A DNA stretch of 11,810 bases from NCBI GenBank assembly GCA_955652245.1, contig CATPAV010000184.1, forward strand, positions 1 to 11,810, in the 5' to 3' direction. The stretch is from an uncultured Candidatus Udaeobacter sp. (lineage in GTDB: Bacteria; Verrucomicrobiota; Verrucomicrobiia; Chthoniobacterales; UBA10450). The first letter of the stretch is position 1; every line of letters starts with the position of its first letter. The translations under genes were made by a program, and so were the position numbers. Shown here piece after piece: positions 7,079 to 11,810 of this stretch. Under the pieces are notes generated by a model. The model did no database searches. It was given only the letters and a program-made list of their open reading frames with translations, and was not told the origin of the DNA.

Positions 7079-8476
7079 ATGATTCAGCTCAGGAAAAATT
7101 ACAGTTTGCCCGAACGCGAAGAGGAATTTGTTGCGATCAAGATTGTAAGCGTTGGCGGCGCTGGTTTGAGCGTGCTCGATCGGATCGTACTCGATGGTTT
7201 GGAGAGGGCCGACGTGGTCGCGATTAACACCGATGTTCAGTCACTGGCTAGTTCCGTCGCTCCCCACAAAGTGCAACTCGGTCGCACGGCGACGCGTGGT
7301 TTGGGCACGGGCGGCGACCCGGAGCTGGGCTACCAAGCAGCGGTGGAATCGGCTGAGGAAATCCGCGAGGCGCTGGCAGGCGCGAGAATGATTTTTATTT
7401 GCGCAGGGCTCGGTGGCGGCACTGGATCGGGCGCGGCGCCGTATGTCGCGCAGCTTGCCCGTGAAGCCGGTTCGCTTGTCGTCGCGTTTGCCACTCTTCC
7501 ATTTGGTTTCGAAGGCAAACGCCGCAGCGCACAAGCGCAGGAGGCGCTCGGCCGGCTTAATGAGATCGCCAACGCAGTGATCTGCTTCGAGAACGATCAG
7601 ATGGGGGACATCGTTGCGCCGAAAGCAGGAATCCATCAGGCATTTGCGACGGCGGACATCACGATCAGTCAAAGCGTTCGTTCCATTGTAAATCTGATCC
7701 AGCGGCCGGGGCTTATCCGCATCGGATTCGATGATTTGCTTGCGGCGTTGCGCAGCCGGAATGGCCGTTGCTTGTTTGGTTTCGGTGAATCCGATTCGGA
7801 CAATCGCGCACACGACGCCCTCGCGCAGGCGCTCAAAAACCCTTTGATGGATCGTGGCCGCATGCTAGGAGACGCGACCCGTGTGTTGGTTCAAGTGGCA
7901 GGCGGACCCGGCATGACGTTATCCGAAGTAGAAATCCTAATGCAGGAACTTGGTCGTCATGTGAACGAGGAGACGCAGATTCTATTCGGCACGGCAGTCG
8001 ATGGCCGAATGGGGGATCGCCTCAGCGTCACAATCGTCAGCTCATTCACGGCCGATAAGGATTCTATTCCGCAGCCGATTCAACCGGCGCAGAGCAGTGT
8101 GCCCGCGATGCCGCCCGTCTGGGCGCAACCGCAGGACGCTTCGCCGAAGATCGACATCGAGCCGGAAGCAACTCCGATGGAAACTTCCCAGCCTGCGGAG
8201 ACGATGCCGATCGAGGAACCGGCGCCGGTTAGAACATCACGGCCGCAGCCATCTATGCCCCACAACCCTGAACCGCGCGTGAGTACGCCGCAGACCAACC
8301 CGGTGCCGATGAAAGAAGGGAAACCGTCGCCGGAAAAAAATGTGCAGGCGAAACAGGAAGTCTTGCAATTCGAGCCGGTCACGCGAGGTCGCTTCGAAAA
8401 GAGCGAACCGACCATCGTGGAGGGCGAGGACCTCGATGTCCCGACCTATCTGCGGAAGAAAATCAAGGTGAAATAG
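7079..8476 (+). CDS. ftsZ: FtsZ, divergent tubulin-like division GTPase
   Basis: FtsZ forms the GTP-dependent ring at the division site. The 465-residue protein has the GTPase core at about 19-325, a Pro-rich linker at about 326-440, and the C-terminal peptide DVPTYLRK (453-460), which is the expected FtsA-binding tail. The tubulin signature is GLGGGTGSGAAP at 110-121, with Ser in the last T of GGGTGTG. TRGLGTGGDPELG at 72-84 and the nucleotide-contact segment AINTD at 48-52 are conserved. The first glycine loop reads VGGAGLSVL instead of the usual VGGGGxNAV. The T7 loop reads RPGLIRIGFDD (209-219) where E. coli has RPGLMNVDFAD, so the Asn and the first Asp are replaced by Arg214 and Gly216, while Asp219 is kept. 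An in-frame TAA at 7055-7057 limits the start to 7079; there is only a weak GACGAG just before it. It follows ftsA after a 138 bp gap. Confidence 0.95.
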   Translation: MIQLRKNYSLPEREEEFVAIKIVSVGGAGLSVLDRIVLDGLERADVVAINTDVQSLASSVAPHKVQLGRTATRGLGTGGDPELGYQAAVESAEEIREALAGARMIFICAGLGGGTGSGAAPYVAQLAREAGSLVVAFATLPFGFEGKRRSAQAQEALGRLNEIANAVICFENDQMGDIVAPKAGIHQAFATADITISQSVRSIVNLIQRPGLIRIGFDDLLAALRSRNGRCLFGFGESDSDNRAHDALAQALKNPLMDRGRMLGDATRVLVQVAGGPGMTLSEVEILMQELGRHVNEETQILFGTAVDGRMGDRLSVTIVSSFTADKDSIPQPIQPAQSSVPAMPPVWAQPQDASPKIDIEPEATPMETSQPAETMPIEEPAPVRTSRPQPSMPHNPEPRVSTPQTNPVPMKEGKPSPEKNVQAKQEVLQFEPVTRGRFEKSEPTIVEGEDLDVPTYLRKKIKVK

Positions 8477-8477
8477 C

Positions 8478-8532
8478 TAGGGATGGCGCGCACGCACCAT
8501 CTCTCGCAGTGTGGGACAGCGCGATGTCCCTA
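8478..8532. repeat. 55 bp palindromic element with inverted ends TAGGGA/TCCCTA
   Basis: The gap between the convergent ftsZ and hydrolase genes is filled by a unit whose ends, TAGGGA (8478-8483) and TCCCTA (8527-8532), are perfect inverted repeats. Inside are two hairpins: GATGG/CCATC (8482-8486 with 8497-8501) and GGGACA/TGTCCC (8513-8518 with 8525-8530). Both loops are built from CGCGC-like sequence. The outer and inner pairings compete. The last three bases supply the stop codon (TAG on the - strand) of the hydrolase gene. The structure and position suggest a dispersed repeat, possibly serving as a shared terminator. Confidence 0.55.
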
Positions 8533-8540
8533 TTTCTTCA
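8513..8540 (+). terminator. Possible intrinsic terminator after ftsZ
   Basis: A perfect 6 bp GC-rich stem (GGGACA with TGTCCC, loop GCGCGA) is followed by TATTTCTTCA, a weak T-rich tract, about 37 bases after the ftsZ stop. The T tract is short and interrupted, so termination strength is uncertain. On the - strand no T-rich run follows directly. Confidence 0.4.
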
Positions 8541-9873
8541 TTAATTCGAGCACCGCGCTCGTCATTCCGATAATGCCCGTGCGAATCGTGGGTTCGGGAA
8601 CAGGTGCGAACTTGCTGGAATGTAAACTCGGCAGCGGTGTGCCAGTTTTTTTTGACTCGGCCGCTTTTGCCGGATCGACTGCTCCGACAACGAACATGAG
8701 TGCTGGGATGGAATGATCCGGCAGGCTGTATTCACAGAAATCTTCGGCGCCCATACTTGGATCTTTCCGCACAACGTTGTCATTGCCTAACGCCGTTTTC
8801 AGCGCCACAGTCACGCGCTTGGTCAGCTCTGGATTGTTATAGGTCGCCGGGCTGAATTCATCCTGGAGCACGTGCACCTCCGGCAACTTGTCGGGCGGAA
8901 TACCAAAGGCGGTCGCGCAATCTTTGGCGATCCGCTCGATGGCAGCGAGCACCTTTTCGCGCACTTCCTTCTTATAAGTACGCACCGTCAACTGCATCTT
9001 CACTTCGTCTGGAATAATGTTGTGCTTCGTCCCACCATGAATCGAACCGACTGTGATTACGACCGGATCGATTGGGTTATTCTCGCGCGATGCGATTGTC
9101 TGCCAGGCATTGATGATCTCCGCCGAGAGCACAATTGGATCCTTCGTTTTGTGCGGATATGCGCCGTGGCCGCCGACGCCGTGCACGGTTACATCGACTG
9201 AATCGACATTGGCAAAAGCGTAACCCTCGGTCACGCCGATCTTCCCGGTCTCGATCTCCGCATCATCGTGCAAGGCGAGCGCGTAATCCGGTTTCGGCCA
9301 GCGCGTGTAAAGGCCGTCCTTCAACATCGCCCGCGCGCCACCGACAGTTTCCTCAGCCGGTTGTCCGATGAAAATGATCGTGCCGTGCCATGCGTCCTTG
9401 AGTTTACCGAGTGCGCGCGCCGTGCCGACCAGTGTGGACATATGAATGTCGTGTCCGCACGCATGCATCACTGGCACTTCTTTGCCTTCGTCGTTTTTCG
9501 TTGTGACCGTGCTTGCGTAAGGCAGACCGGTTTCTTCATGCACTGGCAACGCGTCGAGATCGCTGCGGACCAGCACCGTCGGTCCAACGCCGTTCTTCAT
9601 CACGCCAACAACGCCGAAGCAAGTCGCGCCGGGCTTTTCGTATTTGCCGACGCGCTCGGTCACTTCGGCGCCGGCGGCTTTCAATTCCTTGGCCACAATC
9701 GCGGCCGAACGCTCCTCATGCGTGGACAATTCGGGATGCGCGTGAATATCCTTGTAAATCATGAGCAACGACGGCAGCTCGGCATCGGCAATTGTTTGCG
9801 GCGTCTGCTGCGCCAACGCGAGACCGCCAGACAGGATCGACGACAGCAAAATCGGCAATGAGTGAATCTTCAT
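8530..9873 (-). CDS. Exported M20D-family amidohydrolase (hippurate/N-acyl-amino-acid hydrolase type)
   Basis: This family removes acyl groups from N-acyl amino acids or cleaves small peptides, using two metal ions; the substrate cannot be read from the sequence. The 447 residues begin with a signal peptide (MKIHSLPILLSSILSGG, then LALAQQ; likely cut near residue 21-22), so it should act in the periplasm or outside. Family motifs in order are HPELSTHEE at 46-54, RSDLDALPV at 103-111, HACGHDIHMSTL at 137-148, GQPAEETVGGA at 170-180, GVGGHGAYPH at 232-241, GGTKHNIIPDEV at 280-291, GAEDFCEYS at 375-383 and LHSSKFAPVPE at 417-427. The expected metal ligands are present: Cys139, His141, Glu174 or Glu175, His202, His418. 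The frame is open to 9951, but only the ATG at 9873 begins a signal peptide. The gene converges on ftsZ and diverges from the polymerase gene. Confidence 0.93.
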   Translation of the reverse strand: MKIHSLPILLSSILSGGLALAQQTPQTIADAELPSLLMIYKDIHAHPELSTHEERSAAIVAKELKAAGAEVTERVGKYEKPGATCFGVVGVMKNGVGPTVLVRSDLDALPVHEETGLPYASTVTTKNDEGKEVPVMHACGHDIHMSTLVGTARALGKLKDAWHGTIIFIGQPAEETVGGARAMLKDGLYTRWPKPDYALALHDDAEIETGKIGVTEGYAFANVDSVDVTVHGVGGHGAYPHKTKDPIVLSAEIINAWQTIASRENNPIDPVVITVGSIHGGTKHNIIPDEVKMQLTVRTYKKEVREKVLAAIERIAKDCATAFGIPPDKLPEVHVLQDEFSPATYNNPELTKRVTVALKTALGNDNVVRKDPSMGAEDFCEYSLPDHSIPALMFVVGAVDPAKAAESKKTGTPLPSLHSSKFAPVPEPTIRTGIIGMTSAVLELMKK

Positions 9874-9909
9874 GTTGCTCTTATAACAGAAAACGCAAAT
9901 ACATAAATC

Positions 9910-10000
9910 AGGAAGCGAGCAATCCAGGAGACAAAATAAGGAAACCTTCATGGTTTTCCTAGCTTTTCAGATTCAATTTCTTCTTTTCCTGCTTTCCTAG
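9910..10000. repeat. Intergenic cluster of AGGAA units in inverted orientation
   Basis: The gap between the divergent hydrolase and polymerase genes (9874-10028) carries short AGGA units on the + strand at 9910, 9926 and 9939, then the same kind of unit on the - strand (TTCCT on +) at 9956, 9986 and 9994. The centre is a hairpin, AGGAAACC (9939-9946) with GGTTTTCCT (9952-9960), one bulged base and a 5-base loop. TTTCCTAG occurs twice in direct orientation (9955-9962 and 9993-10000). The right half is strongly pyrimidine-rich. It may be a degenerate dispersed repeat or a regulatory region for both genes. I could not pick a convincing promoter for either gene here. Confidence 0.45.
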
Positions 10001-10028
10001 TTTGTTTTTCGGGTTCTCTTGATCTGCG

Positions 10029-11810
10029 ATGGAATTTGAGAAGAACACCATGCTCTTCGGCGCCGATCCGACGCCGCGGATCGTTGCGATCGAGCTGGGC
10101 GAGACAGGCACAGTCAAAGTCTACCGTCGTGAAAAGAATGGGTCGACGATCGCCGAGGTCGAACCGTTTCATCCGTTCGTCTGGGCTGATTCGGACGTTG
10201 TCGATCTTGGTATCGAAGCTGAGAAACTGGAAGGCGATCTCAGATATGGCTGGTTGATCACGGTCGATAGTTGGAAAGAACTGGTCGCCTTGCGCAACGG
10301 CCTTAAAAAAGCCAACCGCGATTTCTTCGCCTTCACTGATCCCGTTCAGCATTACCTCACTGCCGCAGGGCGATCGCTCTTCAAGGAATTGCCCTTCGAA
10401 GAGCTGAAACGCATGCAGCTTGAGGTCCTTTCGTTCGAAGAGCCTGTCGCCGGCGTTCCCGACGCAGGTCCAACTGATCACATCATGAGCATTGCGCTCT
10501 CGGACAACACCGGTTGGGAGGAATTGATCGTTGTCGATCCAAAAAACGTCGCCGAATCTGAACACGCCGCGCTTAAACGCCTGACGAGCCTGATCAAAGA
10601 GCGCGATCCGGATGTGATTGAGGGGCACAATCTCTTCCGATTCGATTTGCCTTATTTGGTTGCGCGCGCCAAGAAAACGAAAACCAAACTCGATTGGGGG
10701 CGCAGCGGCGGATTTTTGCGCTCCCGTCCTTCGCGGCTCCAGATTGCGGAGAAAACAATCGATTACCCGAAGTTCACGATCGATGGCCGCCATTTCGTCG
10801 ATACGTTCCTACTGGCGCAATTTTACGATGTCGGCATGCGGACCCTCGCCGGATTCGAACGTGTCGATGTTGCGCGGCATTTTGAGTTTTGCGACAGCGA
10901 AGAACTTTCCGCGCTTACCGGCAAGGAATTGCAGCGCGCCTACCTCGACAACGACGAACGATTTCGGCAGCGCGCGCTCTGCGCGGTGCGCGAAACGCGC
11001 GCGGTCGCCGATCTGCTCATCCCGAGCTATTTCATCCAGGCCCAGATTTTTCCTTACAATTATCAGGATGTCGTCGTGCGCGGTAACGCCACGCGGATTA
11101 ATGCTCTCTTCTTGCGCGAATATTTCCGACAACGCCATTCCATTCCTGAGATGCCGCTAGTGCGCGGCTTCGAGGGCGGTTACACCGATATCTTCTTCAC
11201 TGGTGTCGCTCGCGACGTGTGGCATTGCGACCTCGCTTCACTGTATCCCTCGATCATGCTCCAGTTCGATTGCTTTCCAGAGACCGATCAGCTCCAAATC
11301 TTCCGGCATTTGCTAACCGATCTCCGCACGTTCCGACTCGAAGCCAAAACACAAATGCGCGCCGCGAAAAATTCGAAAGAGCAGCGTTATTTCCACGCGC
11401 TGCAAAACACGTTCAAGATTTTGATCAATAGCTTCTACGGCTATCTCGGTTTCGCACAGGGAAGTTTTGCCGATTTCGATGCCGCGGCGCGGGTTACGCA
11501 GATTGGGCGCGATCTGTTGAAGAAGATGATTGAGTGGCTAAACGCGCGCGGTGCGCAGGTGATCGAGGTTGATACCGACGGAATTTACTTCACCCCGCCT
11601 CCGAAGATCGACATCAACGAATTACGCGAGGGATTGGCCAAAGAATTGCCGCCGGGAATCGAAGTGGAATTGGACGAGCAGTTCGACGCAATGTTCAGCT
11701 ACAAAGCGAAAAACTACGCGCTGCTCACGAAAAACGGCGATGTCATCATCAAGGGTGGCGCACTCAAATCGCGCGGCCTGGAAAAGTTCCAGAGAGTTTT
11801 CCTCGAGGAA
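10029..11810 (+). CDS. Family B DNA polymerase (5' part; runs off the window)
   Basis: The first 594 codons are present. Family B polymerases copy DNA in replication, repair or lesion bypass; this bacterial type resembles Pol II only distantly. Polymerase motif A is DLASLYPSIM at 401-410, motif B is KILINSFYGYLG at 463-474, motif C is VIEVDTDGIYF at 511-521 (catalytic Asp515 and Asp517; Gly replaces the usual Ser after them), and KGGALKSRG follows at 575-583. In the exonuclease domain only Exo II, GHNLFRFDLPYL (199-210), looks intact. The Exo I position reads RMQLEVLS (128-135) where an active enzyme has DIET or similar, and Exo III around 315-322 (RALCAVRE) has no Asp. Proofreading is therefore probably lost. 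An in-frame TGA at 10020 limits the start to 10029 or the ATG at 10050; the latter has GAGAAG 7 nt upstream and may be the true start. Confidence 0.93.
   Translation, partial: MEFEKNTMLFGADPTPRIVAIELGETGTVKVYRREKNGSTIAEVEPFHPFVWADSDVVDLGIEAEKLEGDLRYGWLITVDSWKELVALRNGLKKANRDFFAFTDPVQHYLTAAGRSLFKELPFEELKRMQLEVLSFEEPVAGVPDAGPTDHIMSIALSDNTGWEELIVVDPKNVAESEHAALKRLTSLIKERDPDVIEGHNLFRFDLPYLVARAKKTKTKLDWGRSGGFLRSRPSRLQIAEKTIDYPKFTIDGRHFVDTFLLAQFYDVGMRTLAGFERVDVARHFEFCDSEELSALTGKELQRAYLDNDERFRQRALCAVRETRAVADLLIPSYFIQAQIFPYNYQDVVVRGNATRINALFLREYFRQRHSIPEMPLVRGFEGGYTDIFFTGVARDVWHCDLASLYPSIMLQFDCFPETDQLQIFRHLLTDLRTFRLEAKTQMRAAKNSKEQRYFHALQNTFKILINSFYGYLGFAQGSFADFDAAARVTQIGRDLLKKMIEWLNARGAQVIEVDTDGIYFTPPPKIDINELREGLAKELPPGIEVELDEQFDAMFSYKAKNYALLTKNGDVIIKGGALKSRGLEKFQRVFLEE

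Noticed and set aside
9268..9861. A 197-codon + strand open frame inside the hydrolase gene.
   Set aside because: It is antisense to conserved M20 motifs and resembles no known protein; treated as a shadow.
9874..9951. Upstream extension of the hydrolase frame by 26 codons.
   Set aside because: It would place a Cys-rich stretch before a standard signal peptide and lies in repeat-like intergenic sequence; the ATG at 9873 is the better start.
9948..10793. A 281-codon open frame on the - strand opposite the start of the polymerase gene.
   Set aside because: The + strand encodes recognisable family B polymerase sequence over this stretch; the antisense product has no visible family features.
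1..11810. A new defence, mobile or biosynthetic system in this window.
   Set aside because: All coding space is taken by recognisable housekeeping or common enzyme families; no transposase, integrase, toxin-antitoxin pair, CRISPR array or unknown multigene cassette is visible.

Overview
The window is the 3' part of a bacterial division and cell wall (dcw) cluster on the + strand, followed by a secreted M20 peptidase-family hydrolase on the - strand and the first 594 codons of a family B DNA polymerase on the + strand. Several traits point to Verrucomicrobiota, most likely a soil lineage near Chthoniobacterales (Spartobacteria). These are the order ftsW-murG-murC/murB-ddl-ftsQ-ftsA-ftsZ, the single-chain MurC-MurB fusion, a strongly divergent FtsZ next to a normal FtsA, and short palindromic repeats between genes. 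The assignment is an inference from gene content and recollection of related genomes; no search was run.

Layout. 2-325: C-terminal end of FtsW. 349-1446: murG. 1430-3727: murC-murB fusion. 3724-4662: ddl. 4659-5729: ftsQ. 5732-6940: ftsA. From murG to ftsA the genes overlap or nearly touch (17 bp overlap, two ATGA overlaps, a 2 bp gap), so they should be co-transcribed and probably translationally coupled. A 138 bp gap then holds a long imperfect hairpin and a plausible promoter before ftsZ (7079-8476). A 55 bp palindromic element with terminator-like structure separates ftsZ from the convergent M20D hydrolase gene (8530-9873, - strand). A 155 bp gap of inverted AGGAA/TTCCT repeats separates that gene from the divergent polymerase gene (10029 to beyond the window end).

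Function. MurB makes UDP-MurNAc, MurC adds L-Ala, Ddl supplies D-Ala-D-Ala, MurG makes lipid II from lipid I, and FtsW polymerises lipid II at the septum. FtsQ, FtsA and FtsZ build the division machine. The segment thus couples peptidoglycan precursor supply to septation. The hydrolase and polymerase are probably unrelated neighbours.

Most notable: (i) FtsZ lacks the Asn and the first Asp of the T7 synergy loop, and its first glycine loop is also altered; (ii) the family B polymerase has lost acidic residues in Exo I and apparently Exo III while its polymerase motifs A and B look intact, so it is probably not a proofreading enzyme; (iii) intergenic palindromes appear to have been recruited as a promoter or terminator. 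I saw no CRISPR array, tRNA, rRNA, transposase or defence system. No stretch of more than 300 bases lacks a gene.
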